Shown here in pieces: positions 45,948 to 57,708 of a stretch of DNA of 64,000 nt; the stretch's first letter is position 1, and each line of letters opens with the position of its first letter. The position numbers were made by a program, and so were the translations under genes. The stretch spans positions 62,001 to 126,000 of the forward strand of contig JASKOT010000021.1 in NCBI GenBank assembly GCA_032158125.1. The letters are read 5' to 3'. Under the pieces are notes generated by a model. That model had not been told where the DNA came from. It was given only the letters and a program-made list of their open reading frames with translations, and did no database searches. The DNA is from Papiliotrema nemorosa. Taxonomy: Eukaryota > Basidiomycota > Tremellomycetes > Tremellales > Rhynchogastremaceae.

Positions 45948-48900
45948 ATGGCTTCAAACGTCCTCCCTTTCTTCTGGGATCTCGCTTCGAGTTCTAAAAC
46001 TACTCGGTTGGACGCATCGGCAAATTTGGTATCCTCCTTGCAGACATTTCAATCGACATACGTTTCATCCAAGACGAATGGGTCGACTGAAGATGATAGC
46101 GATGCCGAGGAGGATGACGAGGATGACAGTGATGAAGAGTCAGGAGAGGAAGTAGACGCTTCAGATGACGAGAACGACGATGCGGAGTCCGACGCAGAGG
46201 CGAAAAGGCTGGACAAACGACTAAGCAAGGAGAATGCAGAGGACGTCGTGTACTCGGTCAAGCGACTGGTCAGGGGTTTGGCGAGTTCGAGGGAGAGCTC
46301 AAGGTTGGGCTTTGCAGTAGCTTTGACAGAGGTGAGCGATGAGCTCGAGCCGTAGTCCTGACAAGACAGCTGCTTTCGCGAATAGAAACAGTGTCCGCGA
46401 CGCAGGTCCTCTCGCTGTTGGTACGTTCAACCCCTTATGGGGTGGGCATGAAGGGGTCAGACGCTCGAGACGCCATGTTCGCTCGTCTATTCGGTATCAG
46501 CTCTATCATTCAATCCGGCTCCCTCTTCGCTCCTTCATGTTCAGCTGCCACGTTTGAGCTTGCCATCGACGAGTTGATACAGCTAGGTCAGGCAAAGGCT
46601 TGGCTGAGGGAGAGCGCATGGTGGGGAATCCATGGAGCCGTTGGGGGTCTACTGGATAGTAGTGCTCCATGGAAATCAGAAGCAATCGAGGCTGTGGTGG
46701 AGAAGATATACGGGGACAAGGCATGGAATCAGGAAAAGGTCGCTTTGACCCTGCTGCTGGAACAAAAGCAACCGGTAAGTGGAGCTGCTTGAGGAGGTTC
46801 AACGTGCTCAATCTTAGAAACTCGACTGGAATTCTCTACTTTCTCCCACTTTCAAGCACATCCCATTGCTGCACAGCGCCAATCTCAATGTCCTCGGCAA
46901 ACTGCTGAAAGAATCAGATGTAGATGATGAGGAAGAAGGAATTAAAGTCTCCGAATCGACTGGAAGCTGGAAGCCTCAATTGCACTTTGTCTGGAACTCA
47001 ATCCTCGACTCATACTTCACTGCGTCCTCCATCACTCCCGGATCTGCGACATTCCAAGACTTCTTCCGGGTTGTCGTCGATGGTGAGTTTTCAAGCGACG
47101 GGCTCCACTCATCCTATAGAGTCTTTGTTCTCAAACACCTCGTCTTCGGAAAGAAAATACTGGGGTTTCTCCGTCCTATCAAGAGCTCTTCCGCTTGTTG
47201 AGCCTGCTCAATTGCCGCTTCTCTTCACCCCGAATGTCATGCGAACTTGGACCAATAATCTCGCCTCGTCGGATCGGTACCTTCACCAAATGTCCGTCAA
47301 TCTCGCGAAACAGATCCAAGAGGCAGTCAAGGCCAACCCTTCCGTCGGGTTTACTCTGCTCTCGACGCTTCAGGGCAAAGGAAGCGTAGATTTTGACCGT
47401 GTGACCAAGTCGAAGACCGTGGAAGGAATCCTGGGTAGTCTGAATCAGGAGGGTGTGAGAGATTACATTCAATATTTGCAGAACATGATTGTCGGCGGAG
47501 AGGATAAGAATGGGTGAGTTGAAAATCGAAGACTCGAGTACTATCTGATAATTAGATCCGACGCATCTGGTCTCGAAGAACGACGACGCTGGGCTCTGAA
47601 CCAGATTCACGGTCTGTTCAAGAATACCAAGGTCCCCAAAGCCGACGCTGTCATCCAATCGGTGCTTGAATTTCTACTTGTCCATTCCTTCTTCGTCATC
47701 AAGAAGGTCGACAAAAAGAGTCCAGTGACAGCTTTACATTCGACTCCGAAATCCGCCCTTTCCGAAGCCACGGCTACGTTGGCTCGTACCAAGTTCTTCG
47801 CTTGCATAGTCGAGGCGACCACTGCTTCCTCGACTTCAAAGGAAAGCGCCACCCGAGTCCAGGGATGTGATGCCTCCGGTAAGTTGTGGTTACGGCGAAC
47901 AATCGATACCTTGGTTTCGCTTGAGCAGAACACAAAACACCTGGAACTGGTCCTTGATGCCGATGAGGAGATTACAAAGATCCGACGGGAGACTGTCAAT
48001 GCTCTTTCGAGCCTGGACAAGAAGGTCAAAAGCGAGAACAAGGACATCGCCAGGGGAGTCGAGATTCTGCTCTCTTTCTCTCTCCTGCAAACGTATGACG
48101 AGAGTGAAGATTCTTTGGAGTTGCTAGAGGAAGTGAACGAGGCGGCGCAGCGAATGTTCAACCTTTCATCGGGCAAAGCATCTTCCAGCGCGGATGAGCA
48201 GCACCCGCCGATCGACACTCTACTCGACGTGCTGATTGCCTTGCTGGATAAGGGATCGGCCGATCTGAGGAATTTGGCTAACATGGTGGTCGGCATGGTC
48301 GCTTCGGCCTTTACCCCTTCAAGCATTGAACATCTGGTTGCTGTGAGTTGCGCTTTCTCTTCTACTACTCCGAGCTGATGGTTTAGCAATTAGAGCAGAC
48401 GGCTCCCGAGACGATCCAGGTCGGCGAGAATGACGAGATTGACGATGACGACGAGGTCGAAGATGAGGAGGACGACGAGGAGGAGGATGAGGAAGATGAG
48501 GAGGATGAAGAAGAGTCGGACGAAGAGGAAGACGACGAGGATGATGCGAACCTGCAAGTCGACCCGGAGTTCCGAAGACGTGTTGCCGAGGCTTTGCAAG
48601 TATCTGGTATGGGTATTGACGGCGATGACGAGAGTAAAGAGGACGATGAGGAGGAGTCTGACGAGGAAGTATGGGACGATGAGCAAATGCTCAAGGTGGA
48701 TGAACAGCTTGCCGAGGTGTTTAGACAACGAGCGAACGCGGACAAGTCGAAGGATTTCAAGAGTGGGTCCAGGCTTGGCTTGATACATGTTGGTACGCTG
48801 ACCAAGCAGACTTGCACGTCCAATCTGTACATTTCAAGACTCGGATCCTTGATTTCTTCGAGGTCCTTGTCCGAAAGCAGGCTTCCAACCCAGTCATACT

Positions 48901-49909
48901 TCACATGATTCTTCCTCTTCTCCGGCTGGTCAACAAAAACGCTACGACCGAGAAAGACCTGTCGACCAAAGCATCGCTCATCCTGCGAAATCGACTGGGC
49001 CAAGCAAAGGAAGCACCCAAATCGGCAGATGCAACATTCGCCGCATCCATCATGGCTGAAATCCACTCTTTGGCCAAACGGGCAAGCACCAACGACTTTT
49101 CAGCTATATGTAGCGCTTGTTCCCTGTTCCTCGTCCGGACCTTGGACAAGTCACCCAAGACGATCGAGATCTACGGCTCGACCTTGAAAGACTACATGAC
49201 CAAGAAATCGACGGATATTCGACCGGCATTCTTGATTGATTTCATCAAGCGACACCACGTTATCGCTTTCCCCCTTTCGAAAGATCTCATCTCCTACACG
49301 AATGATGAAAATGTCGCTCAGAACTTCCGACGTGTTCAGGCATTCACCATGCTCTCTATCTTTGCTCAACACCTCGCCGAAATCGCTGCTGCAGTGCCAA
49401 AATCACAGGTCGAGAGTTTCACCCGTGATTCTGTCCAGGCGATATATACGACTCTGGAAGGACTGAACGAGACGGAAGAACAGTGGACCAAAGATCGAAT
49501 GAGGGAGATTACCAAATACGCCATTGCCCTCGCCAGGTCTTCAGCCAAGGTTCTGGGTCGAGAAGCTGTCCTGCCCAGTTGGGATTTGATCAGGCTGGAG
49601 TCGGTAGAAAAGGCATTAAAGGAAGGATCAAAGACCTCCCAGTTGGTTGGACTGCAAAGGGACTTGACGCAAATACGGACGATCCTGACTCGATCTGGCA
49701 AAAAGGAGGATAAGAAGAAAGGTGGATCCAAGCAGAAGGCAGAAGAAGACGCGATGGACGTCGACGAGCCCGTCACCACTTCCGCGGCCAAAGAGGAGAA
49801 GAAGGAGAAGAAGAGCAAGAAGGCAGAGGATGCGTCGAAGGTGAAGAAGAGAAAGTCGGTGGATGGCAAGGAGAAGGAGGGGAAGAAGTCCAAGACTTCA
49901 ACGGCATAG
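45948..49909 (+). CDS. POL5: DNA polymerase V/MYBBP1A-type rDNA factor Pol5
   Basis: Nucleolar HEAT-type protein related to yeast Pol5 and human MYBBP1A; despite its name it acts in rDNA/ribosome biogenesis. The start MASNVLPFFWDLASSSKTTR and SVKRLVRGLASSRESSRLGF match the family. An early acidic run (SDEESGEEVDASDDENDDA) interrupts the N-terminal domain. Further blocks are AWWGIHGAVGGLL, LFTPNVMRTWTNNLASSDRY, RRRWALNQIHGLFKN and LRNLANMVVGMVASAF. A long Asp/Glu tract (coded at about 48.42-48.56 kb) precedes EEVWDDEQMLKVDEQLAEVF, the Pol5 signature. The C-terminus is a Lys-rich nucleolar tail. About 1,240 residues. An upstream in-frame ATG at 45891 is possible. Confidence 0.95.
48430..48560 (+). 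repeat. GAN-rich low-complexity tract encoding an Asp/Glu run
   Basis: Purine-rich triplet tract (GAG/GAC/GAT/GAA) inside POL5 that encodes about 40 residues, nearly all Asp and Glu. Acidic tracts at this place are usual in Pol5/MYBBP1A proteins. Confidence 0.7.
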
Positions 49910-50049
49910 ATCCCAATCGGATAGGATGGAGGGTTGTGTCATCAATGCATCATATAGTGGCATACAGAGCATTACAGTGCAATACAAGCGGTCATTCACA
50001 GGCGTTAGGTCGTGACAAGCATCAAGACTATATCCCAGTTCGTCCAGAT

Positions 50050-53000
50050 CTAAGGAGTATCGTTTAGTCGTATACTTCGGTACAGGGAATCGGCATTTCG
50101 CAAGATCATAGCAGCCGATACAGTCGACTCATTCAGGGTCATAGCGTCCTGCATGAGTTGTCGTGATCGATTCGTCAGGGTAGACAGTCGTCGCAAACTC
50201 GTTTCGTATTTTAACTTATCCGCTCGAAGCTGGGCGTTTTGGAGTACCTCATTTGGCAAGCCTGCCAGTCTATAATGTCAGTGCAAATGCCGGGAGCATT
50301 TCATTGACTGACCGAGCACACCAGACACCGAATGAAGCTTCCGCTAAACCTCGGGTCAGCTTGTACAGGAATGTGATCTCGGCGTTTCCATCTATCATGA
50401 GCATAACATGTCGGAAAGGGACGTACCGGGCGCTTTGATCTCGTCGAAGCTCATGTGCCAATTTGAAATCCGCTTGGGATTCTGCCTGTCAGCTCTCGAT
50501 CAGCGGGAAGTCCTACCTCTTTGGCCAGCTCTTCGGCCACAAGTGGATAATGGGTAACAAACAAGGTGTTACATCCAGCTTTGGCGACGTGGGCAAGTGT
50601 GGCATATGCTATAGCCACACCATCATAAGTACTGGTGCCGCGTCCAAGTCTGCCTGTCAGTCAGAATCGAGAAAAAAACCTCACTCGTCGAGGATGACCA
50701 GCGTCCGGGGAGTGAGGGTCCGTAGTATATCGCTCGTCTCGGACAATTCCACCATGAACGTTGATTTCCCTCGTCCGATCTCGTCTGAAGCGCCCATCCG
50801 GCTGGGAATCAGTCACTTCTGCTGTTGTGCCCAAGCTCACGTTTGAACAGCATCATGAATCCCCAATGTTACGGAAGAAGCCGGCACGAAAGAGCCAATT
50901 TGAGCCATACAGACGATCAAAGCCTATAGTAAGTTTGACCATTTAAACTAGGCTCACAGTTGCTCGAACACACGAGCTTTTGCCTGGTGTTTAGCTATGT
51001 CACACCTTTTAGCCTGAACTTATAGCTTACCTGCCATGTTGGGTCCGGTGATGACCTTGGCAGTGCCATCTTTTTCTGAGAAATCGATGTCAAAGGGCAC
51101 GTATGCATCGTCTCGGAGCATCTCCACCTTACATCAGCTTCGATCGTCTCAGGATGCGCACCATGGCATGTCGACCATCGCGTATGTAAAGACAGGGCTC
51201 CGCCACAAATTTCGGCTTGCAGTATCCACCTGCGGCAGCGACTTGAGCTAGACTCATCAAGCAATCAATGACGGCGACCTGTCGAGCAACGACGACCAAT
51301 TCATGACGCTCCGAGATCTCCGTTTGGAAAGCCAGGAGCGCCTTCTTTGCGGCTGCCGCAAGCGTTTCCTTGTGCTGATCTCGCTCTTTCGTACTGATTG
51401 TCAGATTGTCGCTCTCCGAATAGGGTCGAGCAGATGGGCAACACACATGTTTAGGATTTCAGGAGTGTGGAACCGAACGGCACTCTTCGTCCTGAAATGA
51501 GCGCACGGAATCTGAATGACCTACGAATTGATCTTGACCCATTTAGGCGGCACTGTCTTTGCTTCTCGCGTAGGAACTTCGACCAAAAACTGCACCTCAA
51601 CGATCACTCAGGGGTATAGAGCCACAAACCCACCTCGACACCTGCAACGGTGATGTAATTAAGGCTCGGCCGCTTGAGGATCTTGCGGACATCCTTCAGG
51701 TGCTGCTCCAGCTCGCTCTCGCAGATACTAATGCACTGAATCTTAGCGCCAAGTCTGCAGTACGACTCACGTCCTTGGCGTCCTGGATATCGCTGAATCT
51801 ATCGGGATCATTCCACAGGTCTGCTTCGTTGTTCTCCCGTGCAGCTTTGAGCTTGAGAGCTTCGAGGAAACATTGAGCTGTCTCCCGTATTGTCGGCAGG
51901 GTTTTGATAATGTTGTTGAGCAGGGCGGAGCTGAAGACGCTTTCCGTGGTAGCCTTGAACTCGCTCCCGATCCGATTCAGCGATACGAGAATTGTAGCAA
52001 TCTCGCTGGGTTGGGCCTGAAGTCAGCCACGAAGACAAATGAGCCGTACCTTGCCATATTGAACTCTCGTCAATCCTCTGACAAGGTCAGGCATGTTAAC
52101 GAGCAGACTTCTCATTTTCTCCATATGATACGTGTCGTTGGACATGATCTCGTCGATAGCATCTATCCGCGCTTGAAGGGCGCTAGACTCTCAGCGACTC
52201 TAATCATCAAGTTTGGTGCTCACGAAACATCTAGTAGCGGTCGACCGATCCATTCTCGCATGAGTCGTCGTCCCATCCGCGTGCGTGTGTGATCCAACAC
52301 TTGCCGTCAGCTTGAAGGCATATTGTGCGCAACGACATACACCACAACAGGCTGCCATATACACTCCCATCGGTCTGATTCCTGTACACCTCCCTAGTGG
52401 TAAGCATTGATAGAGCTCCCATGAGCACAGAATCAACGCACAAGTTGATCAAAGTATTGCTGGAAAGCAGCATATGTGCGCGATTGATGAACTGGTCGGT
52501 CAGTGAAGGCTTCTCTGCAGGGATTACCTTGACGAATGATGACCGATGCCTAAAGGCATTCTCTAAGCCGAACGCTAATTACATGAGTCCCGCTCGTTTC
52601 ATGCAGTGTCGACCTACTCTTCATATGTTTGACTGCGACGCAGAGGGCAATTACTATCTGCTTGGGGAACTCTACCAACGCAAGGACCGCCTCTTCCGCT
52701 TGGTTGTTAGTCGTTATCATTTCTGCGGCAACTCACCGGGTAAGCCCGCGGCCAGATCGATGGAGTTGTTTCCACCTTGTGGCGGCTCTTTCGCAAGATT
52801 TTCCGTTTTAGCAAGGTTGTCATCGTCGGTCGCATCGAGACCATCATCATCGCTTTCGCCCGTGAGATCGATCTCGTTCGAGTCCAGCTCGTTGAGCTTG
52901 GGTCGACCAGCTTTTTGGTTATAAAATCTGGTGAGAAAATCCAACGAAGAGCTATAAGATGCGATCTTGTCGATCCGCTCCACCCGGACAGCACTTGACG

Positions 53001-54650
53001 TCCCGGCTCTGAACATGAGTTATGGAGTCAGGATAACATCTTCACTCACTTGGAATCGCCTGCGAAGTGACTCAGAACCTTTTCGGTGGCCTTGCTCAAG
53101 CTTTGAGCGGGAAGGAGCAGCTCGGCAGGCTGAAGATGTGTGAGACGAGTTTCAAGCTCTGTTCGGACTGGCGAGTCTGCCTGATCAGTGGGGAAGAGAC
53201 CGGGAACTCACCGTCGAACTCGTCCCAAACAACCTCGCCTGTCATCGGGACCACACTGACTATACCGATACGGACCCGATCATCTGTTGCCATGCCACCC
53301 ATACCGATTTCGACCAAAGCCAAGAGGGCATTTGTGGACGGTGCAGCCGATCCTGGAACGACCGGATCATCTCTAGTGCTGGAAGATGCAATTGAAGGGT
53401 CTTCGACGTATCTGACATGAGAGGGGATCGGTGGGTTTCACTCACGTAGCAGCAGTGAAGAGATGAGTCAACTCTCGTGTGAAGGGCGCATTACGGTTCT
53501 CCCCGACCTTCTTCAAAGCAGCGGTTTCAGTCTGAGAGATGACGCCGACCTTGTAACCGAGAGAGATGAGTCTGCTGATGAGAAGATGACCTCGATCGTC
53601 GTCTTGGTTGTCTTACTTTTTGACGTGAATATGTAGACGGTGTACAGGGATAGATGCTGAATAGAAATTTCGAGCAGGAAAGCTGAGATCAGATGCAGTG
53701 AAACAATGACTCACGCTACTATGCCCAATTCTTTCGAGGCGACCTAAGATGAACTTTGATATCACGATGCAGAGGCTTACCTTCGCGTCGTCCCCCAAGA
53801 ACTTGTACTTGTATCCGACTGATATCAGTGTGATTCGCCGAAATGACCCACCCTCCATGAGCAATAGAACATCCGGATTGGCAGCCTTGATCTCCTTGAA
53901 CTGCTTCTCTAAGGGCGTATACGTCTGTCCGCTCGGCCCAATCTCTTCTTGCTTCTTGCCCTTCTTCCCGGCACCTTTTGCCGCAAACTTTGCGGGAAGC
54001 TTGGATCCTATCGCTTCGGCCTTCTTGAGCTTCTCCTCATCCGACTGATCCTCTTGAGGGGCGTCCTCGTCCACCTCTTCTAATCCTGCCTCTCGCCTCA
54101 TATCTGCTGCGGCAGCTTCGTCTAGGGCCAATGACCGCCTGCGAGGCATCAGCCCACCGGGTCCGGCCAGCTTCTTATCCCACGCATCATGGCGAGCTTG
54201 TTGTGCGGCGGTTCTCACTCGAGGGACTTTCGGCTCAGTAGAGCTAGGCAGTATATATGTGTCGAAGGCGGATCCTGCTGTTGCGTCCGAGTTGTAGCGC
54301 GTACGAGGTAGGGCAAAGGCTGCGAGTGACGCCCGGGGCTGTTTCTCCGGTCGAGGAGTGAGTTGATCGCTCATGCTACGACTGCTCGCTGGACGATTGA
54401 AGTAGCTGGAAGACGGCTGATCCAAGGCTTTTCTTCTGACATCTGCTCCATTGCTGATTTTGGGACGCTTCTCGGGAGGCGGGGAGGTGGTAAGATCAAT
54501 GGGCTCGGAATGACCATTTGTTGCTCGATTGTTGGATGGAGATGCCGGTGGGGACTTGCGCTTGAAGAACGAGGTTATCGATGGTCTGTTGGGTAAGTAG
54601 AGCCTCTTCTGGGATGCTCACTGAGCTTGAGACGATGCCTTTGGCGTCAT
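50050..54650 (-). CDS. MSH3: DNA mismatch repair protein Msh3
   Basis: MutS homologue that pairs with Msh2 (MutS-beta) to recognise insertion/deletion loops. The first exon MTPKASSQA joins [20 protein letters not shown] across a short intron, creating an N-terminal PCNA-interacting (PIP) box, QPSITSFF. The mismatch-binding domain begins [20 protein letters not shown] and [12 protein letters not shown]. The ATPase domain shows the Walker A motif [11 protein letters not shown] (itself split by an intron at about 51.0 kb), then [33 protein letters not shown] and the His-loop region. The C-terminal helix-turn-helix ends [19 protein letters not shown] and beyond. Many introns; not every border was resolved. 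Convergent with POL5 (140 bp) and divergent from the DUF1445 gene. Confidence 0.95.
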
Positions 54651-55056
54651 GTCGCCGTATGATCAAGAAAGACGACAAGTGCGAGGATCGCAACGACATT
54701 TCGGATGACCGGACTCTAGCAGAATATTACGTAAGATACAGTAGCTCCTTGATCGCCCTATCCCATGCGTAGGCAGTACGAGTAGAGACGGGAGTCCCGA
54801 TCCAGGTGGACCTCATACCGATCAGTGACTGCAGGGAGATGCATTGCCTAAGCGTCTCGAATCTGCAGAGACCAGCCTGTAAGGAACGCTGAGAGGGTTG
54901 GATCTTTCATCGGTCAACGCCGTTGACTGGGCTGGAGATTTGGTCCGAACTGGAACAGGAGACCGGATAAGGAGCCGCATCGCTCTCGACTCGGTATATG
55001 AGGAGCGCTCTTGATGTTGGTACCATCTTCATCTCATTCCGCAGAAGGTTATCGGG
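54651..55056. other. Divergent promoter MSH3 / D-glutamate cyclase gene
   Basis: 406 bp. It holds a CCGGATA word (54963-54969) about 88 bp before the ATG at 55057. The same word recurs in the other two promoter regions of the right-end cluster. No other gene seen. Confidence 0.5.
54963..54969 (+). promoter_or_regulatory. CCGGATA motif, copy 1 of 4
   Basis: CCGGATA (here CCGGATAAGG) upstream of the D-glutamate cyclase gene. Candidate binding half-site for the cluster's regulator; see the finding on the shared motif. Confidence 0.4.
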
Positions 55057-55918
55057 ATGACCATCCCACAACATGCCCCTGCGGATCCACACCTCACACC
55101 TGCTGCGGTCCGGCAACTCTGTCGAGAGAACCGATTCTACTCGGGCGGTACACCAGGCTACGCCCCCGGGTACGCTCAAGCAAATGTCATCATACTCCCC
55201 GCTCAATACGCCGAGGATTTTAGACTGTTGTGTCAGCGTAATCCTGTCCCATGTCCCTTGCTCGGTTGGACTGAAGTGGGCGACCCCACGGTCCCAAAAT
55301 TTTTAGCGGTGGGATCCGACATTCGTACCGATTGCGCCAAGTACAATTTGTACGAGAACGGCAAGCTCGTTGACGTGAAGAAGGACATTTCAGACGAATG
55401 GAAAGAAGATAGCGTCGCGTTCTTCATCGGATGTAGCTATAGCTTCGAGGACGCAATGGTAAAGGCTGGACTAGGGCTTCGACACGTCGAAACATCGAGA
55501 ATTTTGCCAGTCTACAAGACTACTGTGCCCTTGATGCCCGCCGGTGGTAAGCTCTCAAGTGTCAATCCAGCTGATGGCAGTCTTCAGCGGGCGAATGGTA
55601 GTCTCGATGCGTCCTTATCTGCCCATGGATATACCCCTCATTCAGCGTACTTGCCGTCCGTTCATACGCGCCCATGGCGAGCCGGTGGGATGGGGTGCAG
55701 ATGGGGCCAGGGCGCTGGGTATCGAAGATGTAGAGGGTCAGAGTCCGACTTGGGGAGACCCTGCCGTCTTTAAGCCGGGAGAGATTCCGGTGTACTGGGG
55801 GTGCGGGGTGACTCCTCAGCAGGTCGTCATGGACTCCAAGCTGCCGGTGAGGGTGATCAGTCATTCTCCGGGTTTCATGCTTGTTTGCGACATGAAGAGT
55901 GAAGGAACATGTGCATGA
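55057..55918 (+). CDS. D-glutamate cyclase family protein (DUF1445, UPF0317)
   Basis: Protein of 275 residues with one 34-nt intron (about 55.55 kb). The family (Pfam DUF1445) includes the catalytic part of mammalian D-glutamate cyclase, which interconverts D-glutamate and 5-oxo-D-proline, and bacterial putative hydro-lyases. Conserved blocks are ADPHLTPAAVRQLCRENRFY, ANVIILPAQYAEDFRLLCQR, PCPLLGWTEVGDP, AFFIGCSYSFEDAMVKAGL, SMRPYLPMDIPLIQRTCRPF, HGEPVGWG, VYWGCGVTPQQVVMDSKLP and ISHSPGFMLVCDM. The length fits the stand-alone type. It lies two genes from 5-oxoprolinase, whose substrate is its product (opposite enantiomer), which suggests one pathway. The exact activity of the fungal form is not proven. 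Confidence 0.92.
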
Positions 55919-56027
55919 TCGCATGGGTGATTGGCGGATGGGAATGGCCGAACCAGGCTTCTGTTGTATGATCAAGATGCAAAATTGTTATGCATCGCAA
56001 TTCCCACTCAGCGTCCGTCAAGTCGAT

Positions 56028-57297
56028 TCATCCGCTGGCCCTCACAACCTCGTCGATACACCTACAGAAATACTCTACATTCCCTTCGTTGAGTCCAGAG
56101 ATGGAGGCGCGTCCGTTCTCCGCCATGTAAATATGCTTCTCCTTGAGCTTCAACACCTGATCTCGGGTTAGACCGGTATACGAAAACATTCCAATCTGAT
56201 CTGTAACATGACACCAGGAACCTGGGGTGCCAAGCTCTTTGAGGCCATTCACCACGGCACTCCTCATACTATTGATCCTTCCCGACATGGTTCGCATGTC
56301 TTCTCGCCATTGTTCATACAGATCTGGAGTGTTGATGACCGTTGCAGCGATAGTTGCACCGTATCGACCAGGTGTAGAGATCTCTTTCCGTGATATCCAA
56401 CTCAACTGCGATTCGATACTTTTGACGAGCTGAGCATCCTCGTTCTCGGGCAAGACCACGTGCAGCGCCCCCACTCGTTCTCCATACAAGCCCATCGACT
56501 TTGAAAACGATTGACAGACCAGACCAGTGAGGCCTCGCTCGCCGAGGAGATAACGCACAGACCAGGCATCTGCATCCAGGTCGCCTGTCGCAAAACCCTG
56601 ATAAGCCGAGTCCAAGATCGGGATATGTTTGCGCCTCTGCATCACTTCACCGAGCATTCTCCACTGTTCTTGTGTGAGGTCACATCCGGTGGGATTGTGC
56701 GCACATGGGTGCAAAACGAATGCGCTGCCCTCTTGTGCCCGTTCGAACGTCTGCAACATGGCTTCAAAAGCGACGCCCTTGGTGGCTGGGTCGTAGTATG
56801 GGTAATCTTTGACAGCGAAGCCGACGTATTCGAACATGACACGATGGTTAGACCATGATGGGTCTGAAACGTAAACGACGGTGGAGGCGGAGTAAAACTG
56901 TTTGAGAAACTCTGCGGCAATATGGACAGCCCCGCTTCCCGATACCGTTTGCAGCGTTGCAACCTTGTGTCCTTGCAGCAGAGTGGAGTCCTCCCCAAAG
57001 ATGACTTTGCTGGAGGCCTGACGGAAAGCAGGAAGTCCGAGAAGAGGGAGGTACTCGTGCCCTGGAGGGTCTTGGAACATGACTTTTTCCGCTGCTGCGA
57101 CAGATGGCAGAATCCATGGCTTGCCCTGGTCGTCTTGATATGCGCCTGGCCCCAAGGTGATCTTCTGAGATGCTGCATGTCAGCGTTATATCACACACAA
57201 GTAGTCACTACTTACAAGGATCGGCGTCGTACGCGAGCTTGAGCTCGAAGATGGAATCTGGGGCAGCGTAGGGCGTGTCCACAAATGCAAAGGTCAT
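56028..57297 (-). CDS. Aspartate/aromatic-type aminotransferase (class I, PLP)
   Basis: PLP enzyme of 408 residues with one 43-nt intron near the start. The N-terminus is MTFAFVDTPYAAPDSIFELK. Class I aspartate aminotransferase motifs are plain: ITLGPGAYQDDQGKPWILPS, the substrate/PLP block VLHPCAHNPTGCDLTQEQW, LDSAYQGFATGDLDADAW, and the lysine motif QSFSKSMGLYGERVGAL in which the Schiff-base Lys sits. Family chemistry is glutamate plus oxaloacetate to 2-oxoglutarate plus aspartate; animal enzymes of this group also transaminate 4-hydroxyglutamate. I see no organelle signal, and the sequence diverges enough from housekeeping enzymes to suggest a specialised copy. It is divergent from the 5-oxoprolinase gene, sharing a 411-bp promoter. 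Confidence 0.93.
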
Positions 57298-57381
57298 AGC
57301 GAGTTTGCGAGAATCCAAGTCAGCTTGGAGGTGTCACCTGCTGAAGTTAATGCGGCCGATCGATGTCAAGGGCAACTCATG

Positions 57382-57397
57382 CGGAAATCGTTTTCCG
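57382..57397. promoter_or_regulatory. Perfect palindrome CGG-N10-CCG
   Basis: CGGAAATCGTTTTCCG: CGGAAA and TTTCCG are exact reverse complements around four bases. CGG...CCG inverted triplets are the classic site of dimeric Zn2Cys6 factors, and the 10-bp spacing is that known for S. cerevisiae Put3. Confidence 0.5.
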
Positions 57398-57402
57398 GCT
57401 CA

Positions 57403-57418
57403 TATCCACGTCCGGATA
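57403..57418. promoter_or_regulatory. Inverted repeat TATCC-N6-GGATA containing CCGGATA copy 2
   Basis: TATCCACGTCCGGATA, with TATCC and GGATA as inverted arms. It begins 5 bp after the CGG-N10-CCG palindrome. Confidence 0.4.
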
Positions 57419-57554
57419 CATGGAACTGAGTACCCCTAACATACCCAGCTAATGCTGGAGCGCTGCGCTCAATCGTCGCATTCTAGTCCCCTGTCGTTGC
57501 TGAAAGGGTTGCGGAGCGCCGATGGGAGACCTGCACTTCCACGGGAGGTTCGCT

Positions 57555-57561
57555 CCGGATA
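57555..57561 (+). promoter_or_regulatory. CCGGATA motif, copy 3 of 4
   Basis: Third CCGGATA, preceded by T as in copy 2 (TCCGGATA), about 150 bp before the 5-oxoprolinase start. Confidence 0.4.
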
Positions 57562-57708
57562 GGCTGCGAAGTCGAATTCCTCCTCCATCTCCGAGGAGGT
57601 GAGACGGCGCGCCCAGCACTGCCATCGATCACCATGACTCATGTATATGTAGAAGTTTGTCGAGGTCCAAGAGGCCAGCTTGACGACTTCATCCTCTCAG
57701 ACAGCACC

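Larger units (their letters stand above)
57298..57708. other. Divergent promoter aminotransferase / 5-oxoprolinase
   Basis: 411 bp with a dense set of candidate sites: CGG-N10-CCG at 57382-57397, the inverted repeat TATCC-N6-GGATA at 57403-57418, and a further CCGGATA at 57555-57561. An in-frame ATG at 57634 lies within it. Confidence 0.55.

Noticed and set aside
48430..48560. GAN tract as an expanded microsatellite of independent interest
   Set aside because: It is in frame, uses mixed Asp and Glu codons and sits where Pol5/MYBBP1A proteins normally carry acidic runs.
47607..49066. Long minus-strand ORFs (260 and 227 codons) inside POL5
   Set aside because: Antisense shadows of POL5; the Ser-run is the complement of the Asp/Glu tract.
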